Assembly: GCF_009208735.1 (NCBI RefSeq)
Contig: NZ_WFLJ01000009.1
Coordinates: 220,131 to 284,130, forward strand
Source: Janthinobacterium rivuli
Lineage (GTDB): Bacteria; Pseudomonadota; Gammaproteobacteria; Burkholderiales; Burkholderiaceae_D
Direction of reading: 5' to 3'
Length of the DNA stretch: 64,000 bases
Position 1 is the first letter of the stretch. Each line of letters starts with the position of its first letter. A program made the translations under genes and the position numbers. Positions 16,831 to 25,479 of the stretch are shown piece after piece. The notes beneath the pieces were generated by a model. That model was not told where the DNA came from. It made no database searches and saw nothing but the letters and a program-made list of their open reading frames with translations.

Positions 16831-19077
16831 TTAATTTGGATTACGACAATCAGTGGCTTGCCCATACGGACTCAGGACGCCTGGAGGTGAAACATCCACG
16901 CGGTTAAAGTCCGTAGCCAGCCCCGGAAGCAAAGTGTAACCGACATAAGTTGCCTCCGTCCCGGAACTATTGCCACGAATCGTCAATTCGACGTCCAGCC
17001 AGTTGGCCCTGTCGCGCGGATAAGTCAGGGTGACGATCGCAGTTCCCGAGCTGTCGGTCTTGCCGCCGGTCGACAAATTGAGCGGAATGCCCGGGTCGAG
17101 ACGGCCATTGAGGTTGAAGTCGTTATTCGGATTGAAGGTGCCGCTGCGGTCCCGGTCTTCATTGTCACAGGCGTTCGCGGTCCTCACGACGATCCACGAC
17201 TGGGCACTCTGGGAATATTGCAGATAGCCTTTGTAATAATAGCGGGGCCAGGCGGCGGCCGTGATGATCACGTCCGGCACGGGGTTACCGGCGGCGTCCG
17301 TCACAAACACGCTATACGTCTTGCGATAGGTGCTGCTGTCGGAGGCGTCGAGCGCATTGCCGCTGCCGGCGCTGATGAACAGCGACTTTTTCGTCACCGT
17401 CAGCTTGACCGTGGCGGCATTGCTCGACACGCCCTGCAGTTGCGCCTTGACAACGACGCCATCGACACCGGTGGTGCCCTGCCCCGCGATGTAGCTGACC
17501 GTGGCCACGCCGTCGCTGTCGGTGACGACCAGCGAAGGCGAACTCAGGGAACCATTGCTGGCATCGGCCTGGATCGAAAAGCTCACCTGGGCATTCTTGA
17601 CCAGGTTGTTTTCCACCGTGCCATCGCGCACGATGGCGCGCAAGGCACTGCGCTGCGCCGTGCTGCCGGCCGTATTGGCGCCGATGACCGCCGGGTCGGC
17701 TTGCAGGCTAATCGTGGACTGGGCCGTCAATGGCGCAACGAACTCCACTTCCGACTGTACCGAGGCGCCGCTGCCTTCGTACTGCGCCGTCAGGGCGGTC
17801 AGGCCGGCGCCGCTGGCCTGTACGTAGGCGATGGCATTGCCTCCCACCAGCGCCAGCGGCGCCTGCAATGGCGTGCCGCAGGCGGCATCCTGGTAGATGG
17901 CACCGCGCGACGTACTGAAACGCACATTGCCCGTTTGTGGCACGCCAGCCACATCGCTATGCACCGTCACGGCATAACAGGTGTTCGTGTTCAGGGCGGT
18001 CAACGCCACATTGCCGCCCGACACGGCATTGATCGTGAAGTTCGATGCATTAATTGTAATTGGCAACACAACGCTGTCGCCCTGCGCCTTGACGCTGATG
18101 CTGTCGCTGCTGCCCGCCTGGGCGTTGTAGCTCAACACCAGCTGGCCGTTGTTGTCGGTCAACGCGGGACTGGCGCCGCCGCCCTTGACCGTGATGGCAT
18201 TGCTGCGCGCGCTGAAGGTGACCGGCTTGCCGACGAGGGGATTGCCGCTCGAGTCGACCAGCTTGACCACCATGTCGGTGCTCGTCTTCAGGTTCACCGT
18301 CGAAAAGGCATTGATGACCAGCCGGGTGCCGCTGACGCCGATGTCCGTGCTGGCCGTTTGCGCGCCTGCGCTGGCCGTGACCTTGATCGTGCGCAAACTG
18401 GCATCGCCACCTGTATTCAGGCTGACCTGCGCCTGTCCCTGCGCATTGGTGCTGACCTTGGTCGCGCCAAGCGCGCCCGAATCGGCGGCGAACGTCACGC
18501 TGGCATTGGGCACGACGGCATTGTTGGCATCTTTGACAAAGGCGATCACGTTGACGGCGGTACCGCCCGACGAAGCAAGCGTGCCACCGGAAGACGTCAG
18601 CAGCAAGCTGGCAATGCCGGAGGTGACGGGCACTACTTTCACCACCACGGGAGCCGATTCAACGCCGCCGCTGCTGGCCTTGATGGTAATGTCGCGCAAG
18701 CTCGCATCGCCTTTCACGCTGAGTTTTTCCGTCACCGTGCCATTGGCATCCGTCACGCGATTGGTATTGCTGATGATGCCGGAACTGGCGGTGAAGGTCA
18801 CCGTCTGGCCTGTCATGGCATTATTGCCAGGATTTTTCACCACGACTGTCAGCACGACTTCCGTGCCATCCGCGCCCGAAGCAACAATCGTTGTTGCACC
18901 AGCAACCAATACCACACTGCCAACGCCGGCATTGGCGCCATCCTTGACGCCCAGGGTCGGATCGCCGCCACCGCCGCCACACGCGGCCAGCAAGGCGCCC
19001 AGCGCCAGCAAGACCAGCCAATTCGATACCCGACTCCAATAAGTGTTGCCCCAAGATACATTCCGCATAGTCGCCAT
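16831..19077 (-). CDS. Large lipoprotein of repeated bacterial Ig-like (Big_1-type) domains
   Basis: 748 residues (or 745 from the ATG at 19068). A hydrophobic N-terminus ends in lipobox L-A-A-C followed by a Gly run and Asp. The body is five or six Ig-like repeats of about 90-110 residues, with the recurrent invasin/intimin-type pattern of V-x-x-F-x-A-x-x-G, T-D-x-x-G and G-D-A-S-L. Near residues 636-662 there is an Asp/Asn-rich stretch with two EF-hand-like loops (D-x-D-x-S-G and D-x-N-x-N-G-x-x-D), suggesting Ca2+ binding. It is probably a surface-exposed adhesin-like or structural protein, with unknown partner. It sits between pilQ (47-base gap) and aroKB (12-base gap) on the same strand, where related genomes usually have no gene. 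Confidence 0.75.
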   Translation of the reverse strand: MATMRNVSWGNTYWSRVSNWLVLLALGALLAACGGGGGDPTLGVKDGANAGVGSVVLVAGATTIVASGADGTEVVLTVVVKNPGNNAMTGQTVTFTASSGIISNTNRVTDANGTVTEKLSVKGDASLRDITIKASSGGVESAPVVVKVVPVTSGIASLLLTSSGGTLASSGGTAVNVIAFVKDANNAVVPNASVTFAADSGALGATKVSTNAQGQAQVSLNTGGDASLRTIKVTASAGAQTASTDIGVSGTRLVINAFSTVNLKTSTDMVVKLVDSSGNPLVGKPVTFSARSNAITVKGGGASPALTDNNGQLVLSYNAQAGSSDSISVKAQGDSVVLPITINASNFTINAVSGGNVALTALNTNTCYAVTVHSDVAGVPQTGNVRFSTSRGAIYQDAACGTPLQAPLALVGGNAIAYVQASGAGLTALTAQYEGSGASVQSEVEFVAPLTAQSTISLQADPAVIGANTAGSTAQRSALRAIVRDGTVENNLVKNAQVSFSIQADASNGSLSSPSLVVTDSDGVATVSYIAGQGTTGVDGVVVKAQLQGVSSNAATVKLTVTKKSLFISAGSGNALDASDSSTYRKTYSVFVTDAAGNPVPDVIITAAAWPRYYYKGYLQYSQSAQSWIVVRTANACDNEDRDRSGTFNPNNDFNLNGRLDPGIPLNLSTGGKTDSSGTAIVTLTYPRDRANWLDVELTIRGNSSGTEATYVGYTLLPGLATDFNRVDVSPPGVLSPYGQATDCRNPN

Positions 19078-19123
19078 CAGTCCGCTTTCGTTTGCATTGT
19101 TACTTAAACGTAAAGATGTGACA

Positions 19124-20545
19124 TTAACGTGTTGCTGGCCGATCTGCCACTATTTTCGGCGTAATAAACACCATCAGTTCCGTTTTTTCTTGACTGCGGC
19201 CCGTGCTGCGGAAAAAAACACCGAGCACGGGGATGTCGCCAAGAATCGGCACCTTGCTGTCCGTACCCCGTTCCGATTGCTGATAGATGCCGCCCAGCAC
19301 CACCGTGCCGCCGTCCTCCACCATCACCTGCGTGCGCACGTGCTTGGTGTCGATGGCGAAGCCGGAACGGGTTTCCTGGCCCACGCTGTCCTTGTTGACG
19401 TCCACTTCCAGCACCACATTGCCGTCCGGCGTGATCTGCGGCGTCACTTCGAGGCGCAGATTCGCCTTGCGGAAGGTGATCGACGTGGCGCCGCTGCTGG
19501 TGGCCACCTGGTACGGCAGTTCGATGCCCTGCTCGATCAGCGCCAGCACCTTGTCGGCCGTCACCACGCGAGGGCTGGAAATGATCTTGCCCCTGCCATC
19601 CGCTTCCAGTGCCGACAGTTCCAGGTTCAAAAAGCGGTTGGCGGCCGCCGAAAACAGGCTCAGGGCGAAACTGGCCGGCTGCAAGCCATTGATGCTGGCG
19701 GCCGGCAAGTTGACGAATTGCGTATTCGGCACGAAGGCGCCGCTGCCTGCCACCGTTTGCCCCGTCGCCTCGCCCACGCCCTGATAGCTGCCGCCGATGG
19801 CCGCGCGGCGCCCGCTGCCGCCCAGGGAAAAGCCGGGCAGCTGGCCCGCCGCCAGGCGCTGGTCCGTAAAACCCAGGCGCGCGCCCAGGTTGCGGCTGAA
19901 ACTGTCGTTCGCCTCGACGATGCGCGCCTCGATCATCACTTGTCGCGTAGCAATATCTGTCTTGGCGATCAGCTGCCGGATCTGTTCCAGGCGCGCCGGC
20001 ACGTCGGTGACGAACAGCTGGTTGGTGCGCGGCTCGATCAGCACGCTGCCACGGCGCGACAGCAAGCGGCTGCGCCCTTCCCCCGCATCGAGACCGAACA
20101 CGGTGCGGAATGCTTCGGCCTTCTGGTAATTGAGCTGGAAGATGGCCGATTGCAGCGGTTCCAGCTCGGCGATCTGCGCGCGCGTTTCGAGCTCCAGCTT
20201 TTCGCGCGCCAGCATTTCCTCGCGCGGCGCGATCCACAGCACGTTGCCGTTGCGCCGCATGTCGAGGCCCTTGGCCTGCAGCAGCACGTCGAGCGCCTGG
20301 TCCCACGGCAAGTCGCGCAGGCGCAGGGTCACATTGCCCGCCACGCTGTCGCTGGCGATGATGTTTTGCCCAGACGCATCGGCCAGGATGTGCAGGGCGG
20401 CGCGCACGCCCACGTTCTGGAAATCGACGGAAATCTTCTCGCCAGCGTACAAGCGCGGGGCCGACACGTGTACCACGGCTTCCTGGGCCAGGCCGTCGGC
20501 ATGCAGACACAGCATGGCGGCCACGAGCATGCGGCGCGGCCTCAT
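19124..20545 (-). CDS. pilQ: Type IV pilus / DNA-uptake secretin PilQ, short form
   Basis: 473 residues. A signal peptide (1-21) is followed by a secretin-TonB N-terminal (STN/N0) domain at about 36-105, an N1 domain, and the secretin pore domain. The family signature V-P-I-L-G-D-I-P-V-L-G ... E-L-M-V-F-I-T-P lies near the C-terminus. It forms the outer-membrane channel for the pilus or for DNA uptake. The peptidoglycan-binding AMIN domains that make typical PilQ about 700 residues are missing. The length is closer to competence/Hof secretins such as ComE and HofQ. The start overlaps the pilOP stop by 4 bases. Confidence 0.85.
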   Translation of the reverse strand: MRPRRMLVAAMLCLHADGLAQEAVVHVSAPRLYAGEKISVDFQNVGVRAALHILADASGQNIIASDSVAGNVTLRLRDLPWDQALDVLLQAKGLDMRRNGNVLWIAPREEMLAREKLELETRAQIAELEPLQSAIFQLNYQKAEAFRTVFGLDAGEGRSRLLSRRGSVLIEPRTNQLFVTDVPARLEQIRQLIAKTDIATRQVMIEARIVEANDSFSRNLGARLGFTDQRLAAGQLPGFSLGGSGRRAAIGGSYQGVGEATGQTVAGSGAFVPNTQFVNLPAASINGLQPASFALSLFSAAANRFLNLELSALEADGRGKIISSPRVVTADKVLALIEQGIELPYQVATSSGATSITFRKANLRLEVTPQITPDGNVVLEVDVNKDSVGQETRSGFAIDTKHVRTQVMVEDGGTVVLGGIYQQSERGTDSKVPILGDIPVLGVFFRSTGRSQEKTELMVFITPKIVADRPATR

Positions 20546-21573
20546 GGCGCCGCCTCGGGCAGGCTGGCCTTTGCCCCCGTCACTTGCAAGGCCAGGCTGC
20601 CGCGCCGCTCGCGCCAGGGACCATCGGCCTCGCGCAACAATTCACGGTACTGCACGGCCTGTTGACTGATGTCCGTCACCACGCCGTGGTCTTGCCCCAG
20701 ATACTGGCCCACCGCCACCCGGTACACGCGCTGGCCCGCCAGCAGCAACGCGCTCAGGCGACCGTCCTGTTGCACGCTGCCGACCATGCTGATGCCCGGC
20801 AAGGCCACGCTTTCCAGCGGTTCGCGCACGCGGCGCGGGTCGGGCCCCGCCACAGCGCCCCGCTGCCCCGGCGCACCGGCCGGCGGCAAGGCAGCAAAAG
20901 GATCGGCCAGGGCGGCGGCCGCATAAGAGTACGGCGCGACAGCGGCAAGCGGACGCCATGCCGGCGCGGCGGCTGGCGCATCCGCTTTGGGCGCCAGAGC
21001 CGCTTGCGCCGCCAGCTCCCCCGCTGCGGGCAAGCGATACGATTGCAGCACGGCGTCGAGGGTCAGCAGACGATCCTTGCCGAGGGTCAAGGCCAGTTCG
21101 TGCACCGTGACGATGCGCGGCAGGCGCGCCAGGTCCGCCAGCAGCGCGCCCATGGCGTGATAGCCGCCGCGCAACTGTATCGCGATCGGCAAGGCGACAT
21201 ACGGCGCCTGCGGTCGGGCCGCGCCCGGCTTGAACAGGGAAAATTGCAGCCCGCGCGACTGACCTGCGTCATTAATCTGCGTCAACAGCAGCGCCATCGC
21301 TTGCTGGTCGGGCAGTTGCTGTTCCAGCAAGGCCAGCTCGGCGCCGGCCTGGCGCTGCTGTGCGCGCCATTGCGGCAACTGCGTCGCCCTGGCCTGCGCC
21401 GACAGATGGGCGGCGCGCAAGCGGGCCTGCTCGCCTTGCGCCACCTGCAGGGCCGCACGCAGTCCATCGAGCCACGCCAGGTGCAGCAGGGCCGCCACCA
21501 GCGTAGCGGCCAGGGCGGCGCAAGCGAGGCGCGCAGGTAGCGGCCACAGCGACGCGGTCTTCAAGCTCAGCAT
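20542..21573 (-). CDS. PilO-PilP fusion protein
   Basis: 343 residues from ATG 21573, chosen because an AGGAGG Shine-Dalgarno (21580-21585) sits 6 bases upstream. Residues about 15-35 form a transmembrane helix, followed by a coiled coil and a ferredoxin-like PilO domain (to about 185). A Pro/Ala-rich linker leads into a PilP-type beta domain (about 255-335) with the pattern D-P-F, L-E-S-V-A-L, M-V-G and V-Y-R-V-A-V-G-Q-Y-L-G. PilO and PilP are normally separate: an inner-membrane protein and a lipoprotein that link PilN to PilQ. Here no lipobox is left between the domains, so PilP is tethered through PilO. It lies in the pilM-N-OP-Q order. Confidence 0.8.
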   Translation of the reverse strand: MLSLKTASLWPLPARLACAALAATLVAALLHLAWLDGLRAALQVAQGEQARLRAAHLSAQARATQLPQWRAQQRQAGAELALLEQQLPDQQAMALLLTQINDAGQSRGLQFSLFKPGAARPQAPYVALPIAIQLRGGYHAMGALLADLARLPRIVTVHELALTLGKDRLLTLDAVLQSYRLPAAGELAAQAALAPKADAPAAAPAWRPLAAVAPYSYAAAALADPFAALPPAGAPGQRGAVAGPDPRRVREPLESVALPGISMVGSVQQDGRLSALLLAGQRVYRVAVGQYLGQDHGVVTDISQQAVQYRELLREADGPWRERRGSLALQVTGAKASLPEAAP

Positions 21574-21588
21574 GATCAACCTCCTGGA

Positions 21589-22137
21589 TTAGGGTGCCAA
21601 AGCCAGCCGTACCGTCCATTCCACGGCGCCATCGGCCGCGCCGCGCACTTCCACCAATGCCGGGCGGGACCAGGGCGCCGCCTGCTCCAGCGCCAGCAGC
21701 AGTGCCGCGACCTTGTCCTGCGACACGGCCTGCCCCTGCAAGCGCACCATTGCTGTTTCCTGGCGCACGCTATGCAAGGTCACGCCGGCCGGCATCGCCC
21801 GGGCCAGCGCGTCCAGCATGCGCACCCAGGCATTGCGCTGCTCCTGCAAACGGGCCATGGCCTGCTGGCGCAGCAACAGCGCCGCCGTTTCGCCCCGCAC
21901 CCGCTTGCCGCTGGCGAGGACGGCATCGACTTGCTGCATGGCACTGCGCCAGCCCTCCTGGCGGCGCAGCTGCGCGTCGAGCTGGTGTTGCAGCCAGGCG
22001 CCCGTCGCCAGGGCCAGCAGCAATCCCAGCAGCGCCCCGCCCGCCAGTTGCCACAGCAACAGCTGAATTCGCCGGCGTCGTGCCGCCTGGCGATATGGCA
22101 ACAGGTTGATGCGTTGCACTTGCGTCAGGCGCATCAT
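21589..22137 (-). CDS. pilN: Type IV pilus inner-membrane alignment protein PilN
   Basis: 182 residues. The N-terminus carries the PilM-binding motif I-N-L-L-P-Y-R (about 10-16), a basic patch, one transmembrane helix (about 26-48), then a coiled coil and a ferredoxin-like periplasmic domain. PilN couples cytoplasmic PilM to PilO. The start ATG overlaps the pilM stop by 4 bases, and the stop is 15 bases before pilOP. Confidence 0.85.
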   Translation of the reverse strand: MMRLTQVQRINLLPYRQAARRRRIQLLLWQLAGGALLGLLLALATGAWLQHQLDAQLRRQEGWRSAMQQVDAVLASGKRVRGETAALLLRQQAMARLQEQRNAWVRMLDALARAMPAGVTLHSVRQETAMVRLQGQAVSQDKVAALLLALEQAAPWSRPALVEVRGAADGAVEWTVRLALAP

Positions 22138-22775
22138 CGGGCGTACCGGTGCAAGGCCAGGCCCCAGGCCAGCTGGTAGGGCACGCCACCGTCGGGCAAG
22201 ACTTGCCAGCCCCCCTGCGCGAGCGCCGCCTGCAAGGCCAGCGCCTCGCTATCCATGACGACGGCCAGCAAGCCCGCCGCCGTCGCCGCCTCGATACGGC
22301 GCAGCACGCTGGCGCGCCGCGCCGCCACCAGCAACACCTCGACCTCCTTGCCTGGCGCTCCGGCCAGCGGCGGCGTGGGGCCGAGAATGAAGAAATCCAG
22401 GCTGGCGTCTTCCAGCGCAAACGGCATGTATTGCGCCGCTTCCAGTTCCACGAGGATTTCCAGCTGTTCCTCCGGCAATCCGGCGGGCAGACGGAGCGCA
22501 TGCGTGATCAGGGCCGTGGCCGGCATGGCCAGCGCCACCCGCGTGCAGGCGCTGCCACTGTCGCGGTGGGCCTGGCGCAAGGCATCGGCCAGGCCCGCCA
22601 TGTCCTCGACATTGCCCTCCAATATCACGCCGGGGGCCAGCGCGGCGGCGCCGCAATGCCGGCACGACAGTTTTCCCCGCCGGCGCCTCAACTCCACCAT
22701 GCGCACGGCATCGTCCGCGATATCGACGCCCAGCAAGCCGATGCCAAGAAAATTGCTGACGGACATGTTTTTCAT
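22134..22775 (-). CDS. pilM: PilM-like protein lacking the second actin-like subdomain
   Basis: 213 residues, against about 350 in typical PilM. The N-terminal half aligns in order with PilM: G-V-D-I-A-D-D-A-V-R-M-V-E-L, the dimer/adaptor region with V-A-L-A-M-P-A, and E-L-E-A-A-Q-Y-M-P-F-A-L-E-D. It then jumps from the A-L-A-L-Q-A helix almost directly to the extreme C-terminal motif (Y-Q-L-A-W-G-L-A-L-H-R-Y). About 140 residues holding the second ATP-binding subdomain are absent. The N-terminal groove that binds PilN is kept. An extra C-R-H-C pair lies near residue 38. It is the first gene of pilMN(OP)Q and divergent from mrcA. Short versions are also known as ComA/HofM. Confidence 0.75.
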   Translation of the reverse strand: MKNMSVSNFLGIGLLGVDIADDAVRMVELRRRRGKLSCRHCGAAALAPGVILEGNVEDMAGLADALRQAHRDSGSACTRVALAMPATALITHALRLPAGLPEEQLEILVELEAAQYMPFALEDASLDFFILGPTPPLAGAPGKEVEVLLVAARRASVLRRIEAATAAGLLAVVMDSEALALQAALAQGGWQVLPDGGVPYQLAWGLALHRYAR

Positions 22776-22929
22776 GGAGAAACGTGAGCGTGGGAGGAGT
22801 GAGCGCCATCCGAAAGCCTAGTCCCGGCAGCGCTGGCTTGTAAATGGATTTCACGCCGGAGCCTGCGGCGTGCGGCGCCTATCTTGCCGGGCCCTGATCT
22901 GGCGCAGAATAATTGTTACCAAATCCTGG

Positions 22930-22958
22930 TTGCCAGCGGGCCAATACACGCTTATATA
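22930..22958 (+). promoter_or_regulatory. Candidate mrcA promoter
   Basis: TTGCCA at 22930-22935 and TATATA at 22953-22958 are separated by exactly 17 bases, about 110 bases upstream of the mrcA start. A second -10-like TATAAT is at 23028-23033, without a good -35. Both lie in the 292-bp gap between divergent pilM and mrcA. Confidence 0.5.
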
Positions 22959-23067
22959 GAGTATCGGCAAGTTCCGACTGTCCCCCCGGCAAGCGCCACG
23001 GCGCGCTGCCACCCCGGCAAGCTCGCTTATAATTGGCCGGCATAATTAACCGAAAGACATACGACGC

Positions 23068-25413
23068 ATGACATCTTCAAAATCCGCCGCCCCCGCTGGC
23101 TCGAAGCCGCCCGCCAAGGGCAGCAAACCCAAACGTTTCCTGCTGATGGCCCTGGTATCGCTGCTGGGCCTGGGCATCGTCGGCGTCTTGCTGGTGGTCT
23201 TTGGCCTGGCCATGGCCTATCCGAACCTGCCGGCGCTCGATACCCTGACCGATTACAAGCCAAAGATGCCGCTGCGCGTGTTCACGTCCGACAGTGTGCT
23301 GATCGGCGAGTTCGGCGAAGAGCGGCGCAACATGGTGCACATCAAGGATATTCCCGATGTCATGAAGAAAGCCGTGCTGGCCATCGAAGATGACCGCTTC
23401 TATGAACATGGCGGCGTCGATTACCTGGGCATCACGCGCGCGGCGCTGCACAACCTGACGGGCGGTGCCAAGCAAGGCGCCTCGACCATCACGCAACAGG
23501 TGGCGCGCAACTTCTTCCTGTCCAGCGAACAGACCTTGAAACGCAAGGCATATGAAGTCTTGCTGGCCTGGAAGATCGAGAAAAACCTCAGCAAGGACCA
23601 GATCCTCGAAGTGTATATGAACCAGATTTATCTGGGACAGCGCGCCTACGGCTTCGCCTCGGCCGCGCAAATCTATTTCGGCAAGAATATCCAGGACCTG
23701 ACCGTGGCCGAAGCGGCCATGCTGGCCGGCTTGCCGAAGGCGCCGTCCGCCTACAATCCCGTCGTCAATCCGAAACGCGCGCGCATGCGCCAGCAATACA
23801 TCCTGCAGCGCATGGCACAGCTGGGCTACATCACGCCGGCGCAATACGAAGAAGCGAAAAATGAAGAGCTGAAAGTGAAAACCGACAGCAGCGCCTTCGG
23901 CGTGCACGCGGAATACGTGTCGGAAATGGCGCGCCAGCTCGTCTACGAGCAATTCAAGGAAGATACCTATACGCGCGGCCTGAACGTCTACACCACCATC
24001 ACCAAGGCCGACCAGGACGCCGCCTACATCGCCTTGCGCAAGGGCGTGATGGATTACGAGAAACGCCACGGTTACCGCGGCCCGGAAGCCTACATCGAGA
24101 TTCCAAAAACCAAGGCCGAAGCGGATGACGCGATCGAAACGGAACTGGCCGACCATCCGGACAGCGACGACATCATCGCCGCCATGGTGCTGCAAGCGTC
24201 GCCCAAGTCCTTGCAGGCAGTCACCTCGGCCGGCGAGGAAATCACCATTACCGGCCCCGGCCTGACCTTCGGCGCGGCCTGGCTGTCGGAAAAAGCGGCG
24301 CCGAACCGCCGCATCAAGCGCGGCGCCGTGATCCGCGTCATGCAGGAGGGCAATGCCTGGGTCTTGACGCAGATGCCGGAAGTGCAATCGGCGTTCGTCT
24401 CGGCCAGCACCACGGACGGCGCCATCCGCGCCATGGTGGGCGGCTTCGATTACAACCGCAACAAGTTCAACCACGTCACGCAGGCGTGGCGCCAGCCCGG
24501 TTCCGCCTTCAAGCCCTTCATCTATTCCGCCTCGCTGGAACGGGGCCTGTCGCCGGCCACCATCATCAACGATGCGCCGATTTCATTTGACGCGGGCCAG
24601 ACGGGCGGCCAGGCGTGGGAACCGAAGAACTACGACAGCAAATACGATGGTCCGATGACCATGCGCAAGGGTCTGATGAAATCGAAAAACATGATTTCCA
24701 TCCGCATCCTGCACAAGATCGGCGCCAAGTACGGCCAGGAATACGCGACGCGTTTCGGCTTTGACGCGGACAAGAACCCGCCCTACCTGACCCTGGCCCT
24801 GGGCGCCGGCAACGTGACGCCGCTGCAGATGGCGGGCGCGTATGCCGTGTTCGCCAACGGCGGCTACAAGATCAACCCGTATCTGATCGCCAAGGTGACC
24901 GATAGCGATGGCAATATCCTGTCGCAAGCCAAGCCGGACCTGGCGGGCGAGGAAGCCAACCGTGTCATCGACGAGCGCAACGCCTTCATGATGAACAGCA
25001 TGCTCAACGACGTCGTGCGCTTCGGCACGGCGAACAAGGCCATGGCCTTGAAGCGCCCTGACCTGGCCGGCAAGACGGGCACGACCAACGATTCCATCGA
25101 CGCGTGGTTCGCCGGCTACCAGGCCAAGCTGGTGGGCATCGCCTGGATCGGCTACGACCAGCCGCGCAACCTGGGCAACCGGGAAACGGGCGGCGGCCTG
25201 GCCTTGCCGATCTGGATCAGCTACATGGCGAAAGCCCTGAAAAGCATTCCCGTCGAGGAACGCGCCGTGCCGGAAGGCCTGATCCACGTGGGCGACGAGT
25301 ATTACTATGCGGAAAATCCACCGGGCACGGGCGTGGGCAGCCTGGAAGGCGCCGCGCGCGGCACGCCGGAGGAAGAGAAAGCCAAGGAAGCCGTGAAAAA
25401 TGAATTGTTTTAA
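23068..25413 (+). CDS. mrcA: Bifunctional penicillin-binding protein 1A
   Basis: 781 residues. A cytoplasmic basic tail is followed by a transmembrane helix (about 24-50). The glycosyltransferase domain has catalytic E107 in E-D-D-R-F-Y-E-H-G-G. An inserted OB-like region and then the transpeptidase domain follow, with S-x-x-K (Ser479 in G-S-A-F-K), S-K-N and K-T-G-T-T. It polymerises and cross-links peptidoglycan at the inner membrane. Divergent mrcA and pilMNOPQ is the standard proteobacterial arrangement. A strong terminator follows at 25428-25459. Confidence 0.96.
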   Translation: MTSSKSAAPAGSKPPAKGSKPKRFLLMALVSLLGLGIVGVLLVVFGLAMAYPNLPALDTLTDYKPKMPLRVFTSDSVLIGEFGEERRNMVHIKDIPDVMKKAVLAIEDDRFYEHGGVDYLGITRAALHNLTGGAKQGASTITQQVARNFFLSSEQTLKRKAYEVLLAWKIEKNLSKDQILEVYMNQIYLGQRAYGFASAAQIYFGKNIQDLTVAEAAMLAGLPKAPSAYNPVVNPKRARMRQQYILQRMAQLGYITPAQYEEAKNEELKVKTDSSAFGVHAEYVSEMARQLVYEQFKEDTYTRGLNVYTTITKADQDAAYIALRKGVMDYEKRHGYRGPEAYIEIPKTKAEADDAIETELADHPDSDDIIAAMVLQASPKSLQAVTSAGEEITITGPGLTFGAAWLSEKAAPNRRIKRGAVIRVMQEGNAWVLTQMPEVQSAFVSASTTDGAIRAMVGGFDYNRNKFNHVTQAWRQPGSAFKPFIYSASLERGLSPATIINDAPISFDAGQTGGQAWEPKNYDSKYDGPMTMRKGLMKSKNMISIRILHKIGAKYGQEYATRFGFDADKNPPYLTLALGAGNVTPLQMAGAYAVFANGGYKINPYLIAKVTDSDGNILSQAKPDLAGEEANRVIDERNAFMMNSMLNDVVRFGTANKAMALKRPDLAGKTGTTNDSIDAWFAGYQAKLVGIAWIGYDQPRNLGNRETGGGLALPIWISYMAKALKSIPVEERAVPEGLIHVGDEYYYAENPPGTGVGSLEGAARGTPEEEKAKEAVKNELF

Positions 25414-25427
25414 GCGGTAATCATGCA

Positions 25428-25459
25428 AAAAGGGCGGACTGAACAGTCTGCCCTTTTTT
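25428..25459. terminator. Bidirectional intrinsic terminator between mrcA and cyaY
   Basis: The arms 25428-25440 and 25445-25457 form a 13-bp stem (one G-T pair) with a GAAC loop, followed by T residues on the plus strand and, because the arm starts with A residues, on the minus strand too. It serves the convergent mrcA and cyaY transcripts. Confidence 0.9.
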
Positions 25460-25479
25460 ATTGCGCGCGGCTAAAACAA

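Noticed and set aside
17218..19107. 629-residue plus-strand open frame opposite the Ig-repeat lipoprotein
   Set aside because: Shadow frame. The minus-strand gene has a lipobox and clear Ig repeats; this one has neither signal nor motif.
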